From positions 2,852,001-2,916,000 of the forward strand of contig NZ_CP120210.1 in NCBI RefSeq assembly GCF_029369745.1: a stretch of 64,000 bases of DNA. Reading direction: 5' to 3'. Below are positions 43,557 through 52,372 of the stretch, piece after piece. This DNA is from Amycolatopsis sp. QT-25. Lineage in GTDB: Bacteria; Actinomycetota; Actinomycetes; Mycobacteriales; Pseudonocardiaceae. The notes under the pieces were generated by a model. The model ran no database searches. It had not been told where the DNA came from and was given only the letters and a program-made list of their open reading frames with translations. The position numbers were made by a program, and so were the translations under genes. Each line of letters begins with the position of its first letter. Positions within the stretch are counted from its first letter, which is position 1.

Positions 43557-46532
43557 TCAGGGCTCCTGGGTGCGCCAGTGCGCGAGTTGTTCGCGGACCT
43601 TCTCCGTCGCCGGATGGCGCTCCCCCCGGATTTCGACGGAATCGCCCAGCAGTAGCGCCCAATCCGACAGGGCTTCGGTGATCTGACCGGCCTTGGCGCG
43701 AACCAGCGCCTGGCCGAACCGGAGGTCGAGAACGTCCGGATGCCGGTCGCCCAGCCGTTCCCGTGCTTCGGCCAGCAGCTGTTCGTACTCCCGCACTGCC
43801 GGAAGCGCCTCTTCGGTCAGCGCGCTCCAGAAGGCGATGTTGTGCCGGACGTGGCCGACGATCTCGTCGTCGCCCAGCACTTGCTTCGCCCGCGGCAGCA
43901 GTTCCCGCGAGAGACGGAGGGCTTCCTCCCCGTTCCCGGTCTTGCCCGTCGCGACCGCGAGGAGATGCCGTGCGTGCAGTGTCTCGCGATGGTCGGCTCC
44001 GAGCGCGTGAGTGGCGTCCCGGACGAGCGCTTCGAACGCGGCACGGGACTCTTCGAAGCGGCCGAGTTGGGCGAGCAGGTGCCCGATGTTGTTGCGGATG
44101 CTCAGCACGTCTTCGTCGTCGGCGGACAGCGCGGCGGTCGCGATCGACAGTAGTTCTTCGAACCGGGCGAGCGCACCGGCCGCATCGCCCGCCTTGCCGG
44201 TCCAGGTCGCGTGCCGTGCCTTGCAGCGCAACGTGATCCGGTCGGTCTCGCCGAGTTCCCGTGCCGCCCGGTTCGCCCAGGCCGCCCAGCGTTCCCGGTT
44301 CTCGACGGGAATGTGGGACGCCCGGCGCTCCAGCGCGGTGAGGGCGTCTTCGCGGAGTCCGGCGAGCCAGAAGTGCTCGGCCTCGTTGGCCGCGGCGTAG
44401 CTCTGTTCGAGCGTCGGCTCGTCGTTTCCGGTCACCAGTGCCACCTCCGAGGCCGCCACCGCCAGCCGGGCGTGCAGCCGGGCCACCAGATCAGGGAAGA
44501 GACCGGGGGGTGAACCGGCCCACAGAACGGTTTCGTCGGCCAGGCCCGCTCGCGTCCGGCTGACCGAGCTGCCGAGCCCGGCCAGGAAGTCGCGGACGTG
44601 CACCCGCCGGTCCGGGCCGCCCGCCGCCCCGCTCGCCGCGGTGAGGATCGAGATCGGGATGGGCCCGCGGGTGGCGGCCAGCGCCAGCAGCTCCAGCAGC
44701 ACCGCGCGGCCGGGCCGCGGCGAAACCATCGCGGTGCTGGACCGTTCTTCTTCGTCGGCTCGGTCCTCCTGCGTGACGCTGACGAAGGTGACCGTCGAAT
44801 CGCCGAGCCGGAGCACGTCGCGGTGCGCCAGCTCGGCGTTCGGCACCCGCCGTCCGTTGAGGAAGGTGCCGTTGGCGGAACCGAGGTCGGTCAGCCACGC
44901 CGTGGTGCCGTCCCAGCGGATCTCGCAGTGGAGCCGGGAAACCCGCGCGTCTCTGAGCTGAATCGCGGCGGTCCTGCTGCGGCCGAGTGTCGTGCCGCCG
45001 AAGGACAGATCGTGGTTCACCGACGGTAGGCCGGGGACATCGACGATCAAGGTCGCCGGTGTGATCCTCGGCGAAGTGGGCGAGCCGGTGTCGTATCCCG
45101 GCTCGGGGCTCCAGTCGGCGGCCTCCCGGGGTTCCTCCGGTGGCAGGTCGCCGGCCGGCAGTCCCCACCACCCGTCCGGCGGCACGAGAACGCCGTTCGG
45201 CTCCAGCCGGACCCGCACGGCCGGCGGGAGACGCACCGGATGTCTCGCCGTCACGACCGTTTTCACCAAGGCCAGGTCCGGTTCCGTCGACAGGCTCCGG
45301 AAAAGGCCGCACAAGCGTTCCTGGACGTCGGGATCGACGTCGTCGAGTCCGTCGATCGCGATCCGCACCGGCGCTCCGGTCCACTGTGGAGCGAGAGCTC
45401 GAAGAGGGCCGAGCAGCGCCAGGTCGAAAGCGCTCGCGCCGCTGCGGGCGGTGTCGTCGAGACCGGCGTGATGTGCCTGCTCGGCCTCGGCGAAACCGGC
45501 CACGGTGCGCCGCAACTGGCGGGCGAGTTCGCGGGCGAGCCGCTCCGCCGTGTCGCCGCGGGTCGCGAACAACACGGCGTGCAGGAAGTCCGGCGGCACG
45601 TACGACCCGGCCACCGAGGGCCGCGCCAGCGCGGCGAGCATGGTCGATTTCCCCGTCCCCGCCTCGCCGGTGATCGCGACCAGCCGGGCGCCGGTGAGCA
45701 GATGCCCGACGGTCTCGCCGAGTTTCGGATCCGGCTCGTAACGCGCGGTCAGCCGTTCGATCCGCGGCGCGGCCGGGTTTCCTGCCAAGGGTGAACGCCG
45801 CCAGGCTGGGGAGGAGTTCAGCGCGAGCCACAGCCCCTGATCGGCCTCGCTCACCTCACGGGTGCCGTCGAAACCCAGATGGACGGCGGTCTGCGCCGGG
45901 CACAGCCCGGTGATGACCCGTTTGAGATCCGCGCAGCGAACGCGTTCGCCGAACTCCGCATGCCCCGACCGGAGTACCGAGACCAGCGACCGGCTGAAAC
46001 ACCCGTTCGCCGCCACACGGTCGTCCGAGGCGGTGAGCAGGTCGAAGCGTTTGCCCGCTTCGCCGACGATCCGCAGCCAGCGTTGCCCCGCCTGTCTCGC
46101 CCCGATGCCCGCGTGGCAGGTGTCGAGCAGGATCACCAGGCCGTCCAGCATCGAGTAGCGGCCGAGGAGTTCCTTGATCCGCTGGGCGAACAGGAACGAC
46201 CCGCGGCTGTCCACCGGCAGGCCGGTGTCCTTGGTGAGGAAGTAGAAGTCGTCGTCGGCGTACTCGCCGTGCCCGACGAGGGAGAGGAACAGCGTCGCCT
46301 CGTCTTCCGAGGCACGCTCGAAGGCCGCTACCAGCGCGTCGTCCAGCTCGACCATCGTCGGGTCGACGAGCAGGCCGCGGCCGTCCTCGAGCGCGGGGAC
46401 GCAGCCACCGATTTCGGGGTCGAGCAAGGCCGTCGAAACCTGGCGGCCCGCGTCGGGGAGGAACGAGAGAAGGTTCAACGAATCACACTGCGACGCGACT
46501 ACCAACGACCTCCGCTCTCCCACGGAGATCAC
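43557..46532 (-). CDS. caspase-like protease fused to a STAND-type ATPase, FHA domain and tetratricopeptide repeats
   Basis: 991 residues, no signal peptide or membrane segment. Residues 1-240 form a caspase (C14) fold: His88 in LFLSLVGHGEY and Cys139 in ILLDTCHAG give an intact dyad. Residues about 255-440 form a P-loop ATPase with Walker A GEAGTGKST (289-297) and Walker B RIAIDGLDDVD (390-400). An FHA domain follows (about 505-588; LGRSR, VSRLHCEI, SANGTFLNG), then a helical tail with four or five TPR-like repeats (about 700-985, for example IRNNIGHLLAQLGRFEESRA). GTG 46532 is used; GTG 46523 is possible. Divergent from an alpha/beta hydrolase 51 bp away. The architecture suggests a sensor that becomes a protease when its repeats detect a signal. 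Confidence 0.88.
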   Translation of the reverse strand: MISVGERRSLVVASQCDSLNLLSFLPDAGRQVSTALLDPEIGGCVPALEDGRGLLVDPTMVELDDALVAAFERASEDEATLFLSLVGHGEYADDDFYFLTKDTGLPVDSRGSFLFAQRIKELLGRYSMLDGLVILLDTCHAGIGARQAGQRWLRIVGEAGKRFDLLTASDDRVAANGCFSRSLVSVLRSGHAEFGERVRCADLKRVITGLCPAQTAVHLGFDGTREVSEADQGLWLALNSSPAWRRSPLAGNPAAPRIERLTARYEPDPKLGETVGHLLTGARLVAITGEAGTGKSTMLAALARPSVAGSYVPPDFLHAVLFATRGDTAERLARELARQLRRTVAGFAEAEQAHHAGLDDTARSGASAFDLALLGPLRALAPQWTGAPVRIAIDGLDDVDPDVQERLCGLFRSLSTEPDLALVKTVVTARHPVRLPPAVRVRLEPNGVLVPPDGWWGLPAGDLPPEEPREAADWSPEPGYDTGSPTSPRITPATLIVDVPGLPSVNHDLSFGGTTLGRSRTAAIQLRDARVSRLHCEIRWDGTTAWLTDLGSANGTFLNGRRVPNAELAHRDVLRLGDSTVTFVSVTQEDRADEEERSSTAMVSPRPGRAVLLELLALAATRGPIPISILTAASGAAGGPDRRVHVRDFLAGLGSSVSRTRAGLADETVLWAGSPPGLFPDLVARLHARLAVAASEVALVTGNDEPTLEQSYAAANEAEHFWLAGLREDALTALERRASHIPVENRERWAAWANRAARELGETDRITLRCKARHATWTGKAGDAAGALARFEELLSIATAALSADDEDVLSIRNNIGHLLAQLGRFEESRAAFEALVRDATHALGADHRETLHARHLLAVATGKTGNGEEALRLSRELLPRAKQVLGDDEIVGHVRHNIAFWSALTEEALPAVREYEQLLAEARERLGDRHPDVLDLRFGQALVRAKAGQITEALSDWALLLGDSVEIRGERHPATEKVREQLAHWRTQEP

Positions 46533-46570
46533 TTTGTCTCATCGGAGGGGGCACCGGCAAGGGCGGCCGC

Positions 46571-46576
46571 GATACT
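46571..46576 (+). promoter_or_regulatory. -10 box GATACT of the alpha/beta hydrolase gene
   Basis: GATACT followed by 7 nt and the ATG at 46584; leaderless layout in the 51-bp gap shared with the caspase gene. Confidence 0.4.
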
Positions 46577-46583
46577 GTGCGCC

Positions 46584-47492
46584 ATGGCTCGGATCGTTCT
46601 GGTGCACGGCATCGCCCAGGAACAGAAGTCCGCGGACACCCTCGAGGCGGAATGGCTGCCGAGTCTGGCGGGCGGGGTCCGGCTCGCCGGTGACGCCGCG
46701 CTGGCCGACACCCTGTGGCGTGACGCCCGGCCCGGTGACGCGCGGATGGCCTTTTACGGTGACCTCTTCCGCAAGGACGGCCAGCAAGGCGGCGCCGACG
46801 AACTCACCACCGACGAGTGGGAACTCGCCGAGGTGCTGGCGGGGGAGTGGCTCCGGAACGCGGCCGTCGCGGCGTCCCGCGAGACGGACCGCGAGCGGGC
46901 GAGTGCCGAACTGGCCCGGCTCGGCGGTCCGGCGGGCGAAACCCAGGGCGTGCGCGCGGCCGCCCGCCCGGTGGTGAACGCGCTGGTGCGCTTGAAGCCG
47001 TTCGCGCGGCTCGGGGTGGCGTTCGCCGAACGGGTGGTGGTCAAGGCGCTCAGACAGGTGACGCTGTATCTCACCGACGAAACGATCCGGGAACGCGTCC
47101 AGGATCGCGTCGCCGAGCACATCGGACCGGAGACCGAGGCGATCATCGGGCACTCGCTCGGTTCCGTCGTCGCCTACGAAGCCGCTCATCTGCACGGCCG
47201 CCCGCTGCCGCTGCTGCTCACCCTCGGCTCGCCGCTGGGCCTGCGCACGGTGGTCTACGAACGGACCCGCCCGCAGCCACCGTCCGTCCCGCCCGGCGTC
47301 GCGAGCTGGGTGAATCTGGCCGACCGCGACGATCTCGTCGCCGCCCGGCCGGATCTCAGCCGGATGTTCCCCGGCGCCGATGGCGTCCTGGACAGCGGCT
47401 ACACCGTCGACAACGGGGCGAAACCGCACGAGGCGGCGTTCTACCTCGCCAAACGCCGCACCGGCGAGGCCCTCTCCGCCGCGCTCGCCTAG
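46584..47492 (+). CDS. alpha/beta hydrolase (lipase/esterase-like), partner of the caspase gene
   Basis: 302 residues, no signal peptide. It starts MARIVLVHGIAQEQKSADTL, the oxyanion-hole VHGI of lipases, and has the nucleophile elbow IIGHSLGSVVAYEAA with Ser191. A later Asp (LADRDDLVA) and His (AKPHEAAF) can complete a triad. The middle insert, about residues 60-175, is helical and charged. A cytoplasmic lipase or esterase next to a caspase-ATPase might be its substrate or effector, but no experiment is visible here. GC content and codon use resemble the neighbours. Confidence 0.8.
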   Translation: MARIVLVHGIAQEQKSADTLEAEWLPSLAGGVRLAGDAALADTLWRDARPGDARMAFYGDLFRKDGQQGGADELTTDEWELAEVLAGEWLRNAAVAASRETDRERASAELARLGGPAGETQGVRAAARPVVNALVRLKPFARLGVAFAERVVVKALRQVTLYLTDETIRERVQDRVAEHIGPETEAIIGHSLGSVVAYEAAHLHGRPLPLLLTLGSPLGLRTVVYERTRPQPPSVPPGVASWVNLADRDDLVAARPDLSRMFPGADGVLDSGYTVDNGAKPHEAAFYLAKRRTGEALSAALA

Positions 47493-47548
47493 CGTCGCGG
47501 TTCGCGTGCCGTCCGTGCGAGTACGCGGGAGCGCATTCCGGCCGGAAC

Positions 47549-48433
47549 TCAGCCGCCTTGTGCGGGAGCGTTCAGGCTGAGCGCCTGCTCGGGCTGCCAG
47601 CCCGGCGGACCGAACACGTACCCGAGTTTGTCCCGCCACGACCCGGCCGCGCGGACGTCGCGCAGAATCGAGCCGTACTCGTGGAAACCGACCCTGAACA
47701 GGTTGCAGGACTCGACGTTCTTGGTCAGCCCATAGGTCGGCCGCTTGCCCTCGGGGACGAAACTGCCGAACATCCGGTCCCAGAGGATGAGGATGCCGCC
47801 GTAGTTCGCGTCCAGATACTCCTGGTCACTGCCGTGGTGGACACGATGGTGTGAGGGCGTGTTGAACACGTACTCGAACCAGCGCGGCAGCTTCCGGATC
47901 TTTTCGGTGTGCACGAAGAACTGGTAGACGAGGTCGATCGACAGCCCGGTGAGGATCATCCACGGCGGGATGCCGGCGAAGGCGAGGATCGACCAGAACG
48001 GCAGCTGGAAGTACGGGGTCCACTTCTGCCGCAGCGCCGTCGAGAAGTTGTAGTGCTCACTCGAATGGTGCACCTGGTGGCCCGCCCACATGATCCGGAC
48101 GCGGTGACTCGCCCGGTGGTAGGCGTAGAAGACGATCTCCTGCCCCAGCAGCATCAGCACCCAGGCCCACCAGTCGTACGGGCTGAACTTCACCGGCGCC
48201 AGTTCGTGCAGCGCGGCGAAAACGAACAGCATCGCGATACGGAAGACGCCGTTGATCACCACCGCCACCGCGCCCATGGACATGCTGGTCCGGGTGTCCT
48301 TGACGCTGTAGCCGATGACGTTGTCGTCGTGACCCAGCACGTGCAGCGCGAGGATTTCGATCGCGACGAACAGCAGGAACACCGGCGTCGCCAACAGCAC
48401 CGGGTCACTCAAGTGGGCAAGAAACTCCGCCAT
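47549..48433 (-). CDS. sterol desaturase / fatty acid hydroxylase family membrane protein
   Basis: 294 residues. A di-iron membrane oxygenase of the ERG3/ERG25-like superfamily. Its eight-His signature appears as HRASHR, HQVHHSSEHYNF and HHRVHHG, placed between four to five hydrophobic helices (for example VAVVINGVFRIAMLFVFAAL). Substrate could be a sterol, hopanoid, carotenoid or lipid chain. The ATG has GGAGAAG 5 nt upstream. It is divergent from a TetR regulator, whose operator-like repeats lie in the shared 84-bp gap. Confidence 0.9.
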   Translation of the reverse strand: MAEFLAHLSDPVLLATPVFLLFVAIEILALHVLGHDDNVIGYSVKDTRTSMSMGAVAVVINGVFRIAMLFVFAALHELAPVKFSPYDWWAWVLMLLGQEIVFYAYHRASHRVRIMWAGHQVHHSSEHYNFSTALRQKWTPYFQLPFWSILAFAGIPPWMILTGLSIDLVYQFFVHTEKIRKLPRWFEYVFNTPSHHRVHHGSDQEYLDANYGGILILWDRMFGSFVPEGKRPTYGLTKNVESCNLFRVGFHEYGSILRDVRAAGSWRDKLGYVFGPPGWQPEQALSLNAPAQGG

Positions 48434-48472
48434 CGTACTTCTCCCGTCCCGCCCCCGGTTAACTGACCAACA

Positions 48473-48507
48473 GGTAACTTACCCGAAGGTCATTTACCTG
48501 AGGGTAA
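48473..48507. promoter_or_regulatory. TetR operator repeats between the desaturase and tetR genes
   Basis: GGTAA-C-TTACC (48473-48483) and TTACC-TGAG-GGTAA (48494-48507) are inverted repeats; a further GGTCATTTACC lies between them. The second overlaps the TAAGAT -10 box of the tetR gene, so binding would repress tetR and probably the desaturase. Confidence 0.6.
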
Positions 48508-48510
48508 GAT
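48505..48510 (+). promoter_or_regulatory. -10 box TAAGAT of the tetR gene
   Basis: TAAGAT followed by 7 nt (ATCCGCC) and GTG 48518; it partly overlaps the operator repeat. Confidence 0.5.
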
Positions 48511-48517
48511 ATCCGCC

Positions 48518-49129
48518 GTGACAGAAGCAAGGGCCGTCGGCACGAAGGGGGTGCCCCGTGAGGAACGGGAGACCCAGATCGTGCGCGCCGGAACGGAGGA
48601 GTTCGGCAAGAACGGGTACGCCGGGGCGTCGATGGTGGAGATCGCCCGCCGGGTCGGCGTCACGAAGCCCTTGCTGTACCAGTACTTCGGCTCGAAGGAC
48701 GGGCTGTATCTCGCCTGCCTGCACCGGGCGGGGGACAGGCTGACCGAAGGGGTCGCCGAGACGATGGCGGAGAAGGGCGAGCCGCCGGAACGGATGCCGC
48801 TCGCGGTGCTCTCGGCCATCTTCGAGACGTTCGACAACGACCGGTACGCGTGGAAGCTGCTCCGCGACCCGACGGTGCCGTCGACCGGCGAGATCGCCGG
48901 TGTCGCGGTCGGCTATCGCCACCGGCTCGACGGGTTCGCGCTGATCGGCGCCGCGCAGCTGATGCACTCGCGCGGATTGGCCGACGATCGCGACATCGAG
49001 GCGATCGCCCAGGTGTGGACCGGCGTGGTCGATTCCCTGATCAGCTGGTGGATCGACCAGCCGGATCAGGACGCCGCGGCGATGACCGAGCGCTGTTCGC
49101 GGATCATGCGGAACCTGTTCGGCTGGTAG
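48518..49129 (+). CDS. TetR/AcrR-family repressor
   Basis: 203 residues. The N-terminal helix-turn-helix is ETQIVRAGTEEFGKNGYAGA then MVEIARRVGVTKPLLYQYFGS, ending in KDGLYLACLHRAG. The C-terminal ligand domain has no known signature. It is divergent from the sterol-desaturase-like gene and probably controls it, sensing a lipid-like compound. The GTG follows a TAAGAT box by 7 nt. The last 26 bp overlap the convergent NUDIX gene. Confidence 0.92.
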   Translation: MTEARAVGTKGVPREERETQIVRAGTEEFGKNGYAGASMVEIARRVGVTKPLLYQYFGSKDGLYLACLHRAGDRLTEGVAETMAEKGEPPERMPLAVLSAIFETFDNDRYAWKLLRDPTVPSTGEIAGVAVGYRHRLDGFALIGAAQLMHSRGLADDRDIEAIAQVWTGVVDSLISWWIDQPDQDAAAMTERCSRIMRNLFGW

Positions 49130-49640
49130 GCGCCGCCACCGCCGCCACCGCCGCCACCGCGGCCACTGCCGCCTCGCAGTCGGCGAAGGCGAGCGGCGGG
49201 CGATCGTCCAGGGGGAACCAGGCGTACTCGGAATTCTCTTCCGACAGCACGATTTTCGCGTCCGGCGGAAGTTCGCAGACGAAGGCGAGGCCGATCGTCG
49301 TCAGTCCGGTGTCGCCGTAGACCGAGGAGTACGAACCGGCGAACCGGAGGTTCCGGAGTTCGCAGCCGATTTCCTCGAGTCCTTCGCGGACGAGGTTCTC
49401 CTCGGCGGTCTCCGCGCCGGAGAGGAACCCTCCGACGGTGTCCCAGCGGCCCTTTCGCGGCTCGTGCTCCCGCCGCAGCAACAAGATCCGGTCGCCGTCG
49501 AGGACCAGCCCGACCGTGGTCGGCAGCGGGTTGTCGTATTTGGTGAAGCCACAGGCGTGGCATTCGGCGTGGATGTCTTCGCCGTCACCGGTGATCCGTG
49601 TGCGGTCGCCGCAGCGGGGGCAGAACTTCCAATCCTTCAC
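49104..49640 (-). CDS. NUDIX hydrolase with N-terminal zinc ribbon
   Basis: 178 residues. A four-Cys zinc ribbon (CPRCGD..CHACG, residues 6-26) precedes a NUDIX domain whose box reads GGFLSGAETAEENLVREGLE then EIG, matching GX5EX7REUXEEXGU. Zinc-ribbon NUDIX proteins often act on NADH/NAD or similar dinucleotides (NudC-like), but NudC's SQPWPFP motif is not seen. GTG 49640 follows a TAAGCT box by 7 nt. The C terminus is Ala-Val rich because the frame runs through a 9-bp tandem repeat and into the end of the tetR gene. Confidence 0.88.
   Translation of the reverse strand: MKDWKFCPRCGDRTRITGDGEDIHAECHACGFTKYDNPLPTTVGLVLDGDRILLLRREHEPRKGRWDTVGGFLSGAETAEENLVREGLEEIGCELRNLRFAGSYSSVYGDTGLTTIGLAFVCELPPDAKIVLSEENSEYAWFPLDDRPPLAFADCEAAVAAVAAVAAVAAPTSRTGSA
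49132..49167. repeat. 9-bp tandem repeat at the NUDIX 3' end
   Basis: GCCGCCACC is repeated three times perfectly (49132-49158) and once with changes. It codes for the Ala-Val-Ala tail of the NUDIX protein and lies just after the tetR stop. Confidence 0.7.
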
Positions 49641-49647
49641 CGTACGG

Positions 49648-49653
49648 AGCTTA
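49648..49653 (-). promoter_or_regulatory. -10 box TAAGCT of the NUDIX gene
   Basis: On the minus strand TAAGCT is followed by 7 nt (CCGTACG) and GTG 49640. Confidence 0.5.
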
Positions 49654-49711
49654 GGCGTTTCCGTGGAAACGGCCGGGGGCCCGGCGCCGCTCCGGACACC
49701 CCGACCGCGAC

Positions 49712-52291
49712 TCAGGACGCGGCGCTGGATCTGCCGCGCAGTTCGACGTTGGCCGTCGAGGCGTTCTTGATCGCCGTCTCGATCTGCGCCATCGTCGAGG
49801 ACGAGGACAAGCCCGGCACCGTCGCCGATTTCAGGGCGTAGAGCGTGAACGTGTAGGGATGGCTGGAGCCACCGGGGCAGGGGCCGAAGTACTTCTTCGA
49901 GTTCGCTCCGCTGCCCATGGCCTTCTGCTTCGCGCCGTTCTGATCCGGAACCGTGTAACCCGCTTCGAGGCCCTCGGGCAGCGACACTGTGGACCCCGAG
50001 GACGCCGGGATGTCCCAGATCGCCCAGTGCAGTTTGTTGCCGTTGTCGGCCACGTCGGCGAAAACGACCGCGTAGCCCTTGGCTCCGGTGGTCCCGGCAC
50101 TCCACGCCAGTGGCGGCGAGGTGTCCTGGCCGGCGGTGCCGTCACCGGCGCAGGTGAACTCGTCCGGGATCGATGCGTTGTCGGCGAACGCGGAACTGGT
50201 CAGCTTGAAGGCTCCCGGCTGCGAGGTACCGGGGAACTTCAACCGCACCACGACGTTGTCGATCCCGCTCGGCGTGCCGCCGTTCTTGTCCGCGTTGGTC
50301 GAGGTGACCCACAGGCCGCCGTCCGGTGTCTTGGTGACCGAGCGGAGCCTGCCCCAGCGGCCGGAGAACAGCGACTGCACCGAGCCGACGCCGGTGCCCG
50401 CCGCGTTGATCCGGGTGGCGAAGAGCTGCTCACTGGTGACGGCCGCGACATAGATCCAGTCGTTGACGATCTCGATCCCGCTCGGCCCGCCGGAACCGGT
50501 CGACCAGGTCTTCTTCGGCGCGACAGTGCCACCGCAGGAGCCCTCGGTGCCCTCGCACCGGGGCCAGCCGAAGTTGCCGCCCTTCTGGATCAGGTTCAGC
50601 TCGTCCAGCTTGCCGTCGCCGAACTCCGAAGCCCACAGTCGGCCACGGGAATCCCACGCCAGGCCCTGCGGGTTGCGGTGACCGAAGCTCCAGACGTAGC
50701 GGGCGTTGCCGCCGGTGGAGAAGAACGGGTTGTCGTTCGGCGCCGAGCCGTCGGGATCGACCCGCAGGATCTTGCCGTTGAGCGACCCCTTGTTCTGCGC
50801 GGTGTCCTTGTTCTGCCCGTCGCCGGCGGTGACGTAGAGCTTGCCGTCCGGCCCGAAACGCAGCCGTCCGCCGTTGTGGTAGCGGTTCTTGGCGATCCCG
50901 GTGAGCACCGGCGTCGACGCCGAGGACAGCTTCCCCTTGTCGTAGGTCATCTTCACGACCCGGTTGTCGCCGGATGCCGTGTGGTACAGGTAGATCGCGT
51001 GATCGGTGGCGTAGTTCGGCGAGATCGCGATGCCGAGCAGACCGCCCTCGCCGTTGGTGCCGACCGCGCCGGGCACCTTGCCGACCGTGGTCTTCTCACC
51101 CGACTGTGTGATCCGCAGGATCTCGAACCGGTCCCGTTCGGTCGCCAGCGCCGTGCCGTCCGGCAGGAAGTCGACCGACCAGGCGAGGTCCACCTTGGTG
51201 ATGTCCTTGTCGTACTCGGGGATTCCACCGCCCGCGACGCCGCTCGTCTTCGCGGTCAATGCGTTGCTCGCGGCCGAGACGTTGCCGTCGAGGTCACGCG
51301 CCTTCACCGTGAACGTGTACGACGTGTTCGCCGTCAGCCCGGTGATCGTGGCTTCGAGCGAAGGTGTCGTCGCGACCTTCGTGGTGCCCTGATAGACGTC
51401 GTAGCCGGCGATGGTGCCGCTGTCGTCCGTGGAAGCGTTCCACGCCAGGGAGACACTGTTCGCGGTCACCGACGTCGATCGCAGGTTCCCCGGCACCGTC
51501 GGCGGCGTGGTGTCCCCGCTGGACGGCGTCGTGAACTGGACGACATTGCTTTGCTGCGAAGGGTTTCCGGCCGCGTCGAAGGCACCGACCGAGATGTCGT
51601 AGGCCGTGTTCGGCCGCAGGTTGTCGACGGTCGCGGTGAGGGTGTTGCCGTCGACGGTCTTGAGCACGTTGCCGCCGCGCATGACGTCGTAGCGGACCAC
51701 GCCGACGTTGTCCGTCGCGGCTTCCCAGGTGAAGGTGGCGCTGCGGGCCTGGATGTCCTTGGCGGCCAAATTCATCGGCGGGGTCGGTGCCTCTGCGTCG
51801 ACCACTCCGCTCACGGTCAGTTTGTCCGCGTTGGGCCCGCCGTTCGCGGTCGTCGCGGTGGTGCGGATCCTGTTCACCCCGGCGGCCAAGGTGACGTCCT
51901 TGGTGACGGTCTTCCAGGTGGTCCACGCACCGGTCCCGGCGAAGGACAGCGTGCCGGCGACGGTCCCGCCGACGCTCAAGGAAACCGGCCGGTCGATCGT
52001 GGTTCCGTTGGCGTAGCGGAAAGTCAGCGTCCGGGTCCCGGCCTGTGCGGCGTTCACCGTGTACTCGACGTAGCTGCCGACGACGTTGTCGAAGTTGACG
52101 AACCCGGTGCCGGAATAGCCGGCGTGGTTCTTTTCGACGGCGCCTCGGGAGATCGTCGCGGCTTCGGATTCATGGTCGGTCGGTGCCGCGCCGGCGGGCG
52201 GAGCCGGCAGGACGGCGAGGGTCATCGCCGTCGCGGCGGCACACGTGAGCAACGCGCGCCACGGTGGTCGGGGTGCCACTGGAGCCTCCAT
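49712..52291 (-). CDS. secreted PQQ-type sugar dehydrogenase with CBM, two FN3 and a PEBP domain
   Basis: 859 residues, exported (signal peptide about 1-35, ending PAGAA). Domains in order: a CBM6/35-like carbohydrate-binding module (about 40-163, ESEAATISRG, VGSYVEYTV), two fibronectin III domains (about 170-258 and 265-350), a soluble PQQ glucose/sorbosone dehydrogenase propeller (about 360-695; LPDGTALATERDRFEIL, GLLGIAISPNY, HNGGRLRFGPDGKLYVTAGD, GHRNPQGLAWDSRGRLWASE) and a C-terminal PEBP/YbhB-like domain (about 698-855; SPPLAWSAG, HWAIWDIPA, YFGPCPGGSSHPYTFTLYAL). It probably binds and oxidises a polysaccharide or sugar outside the cell. ATG 52291 gives the signal peptide; an operator-like palindrome lies upstream. 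Confidence 0.88.
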   Translation of the reverse strand: MEAPVAPRPPWRALLTCAAATAMTLAVLPAPPAGAAPTDHESEAATISRGAVEKNHAGYSGTGFVNFDNVVGSYVEYTVNAAQAGTRTLTFRYANGTTIDRPVSLSVGGTVAGTLSFAGTGAWTTWKTVTKDVTLAAGVNRIRTTATTANGGPNADKLTVSGVVDAEAPTPPMNLAAKDIQARSATFTWEAATDNVGVVRYDVMRGGNVLKTVDGNTLTATVDNLRPNTAYDISVGAFDAAGNPSQQSNVVQFTTPSSGDTTPPTVPGNLRSTSVTANSVSLAWNASTDDSGTIAGYDVYQGTTKVATTPSLEATITGLTANTSYTFTVKARDLDGNVSAASNALTAKTSGVAGGGIPEYDKDITKVDLAWSVDFLPDGTALATERDRFEILRITQSGEKTTVGKVPGAVGTNGEGGLLGIAISPNYATDHAIYLYHTASGDNRVVKMTYDKGKLSSASTPVLTGIAKNRYHNGGRLRFGPDGKLYVTAGDGQNKDTAQNKGSLNGKILRVDPDGSAPNDNPFFSTGGNARYVWSFGHRNPQGLAWDSRGRLWASEFGDGKLDELNLIQKGGNFGWPRCEGTEGSCGGTVAPKKTWSTGSGGPSGIEIVNDWIYVAAVTSEQLFATRINAAGTGVGSVQSLFSGRWGRLRSVTKTPDGGLWVTSTNADKNGGTPSGIDNVVVRLKFPGTSQPGAFKLTSSAFADNASIPDEFTCAGDGTAGQDTSPPLAWSAGTTGAKGYAVVFADVADNGNKLHWAIWDIPASSGSTVSLPEGLEAGYTVPDQNGAKQKAMGSGANSKKYFGPCPGGSSHPYTFTLYALKSATVPGLSSSSTMAQIETAIKNASTANVELRGRSSAAS

Positions 52292-52357
52292 GCGTGAAGT
52301 TCGGGGTCGGGAGGTGCAACGGCGGACCGGGCGAGCCCGGCAGGAAAAGAGTTTAGT

Positions 52358-52372
52358 TAGGAAACTTTCCTA
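52358..52372. promoter_or_regulatory. operator-like palindrome upstream of the secreted dehydrogenase
   Basis: TAGGAAACTTTCCTA is a perfect 15-bp inverted repeat lying next to a TAAACT -10 candidate (52350-52355, minus strand). It resembles operators of ROK-family repressors such as CsnR, found before secreted polysaccharide genes in Streptomyces; that link is an inference. Confidence 0.5.
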
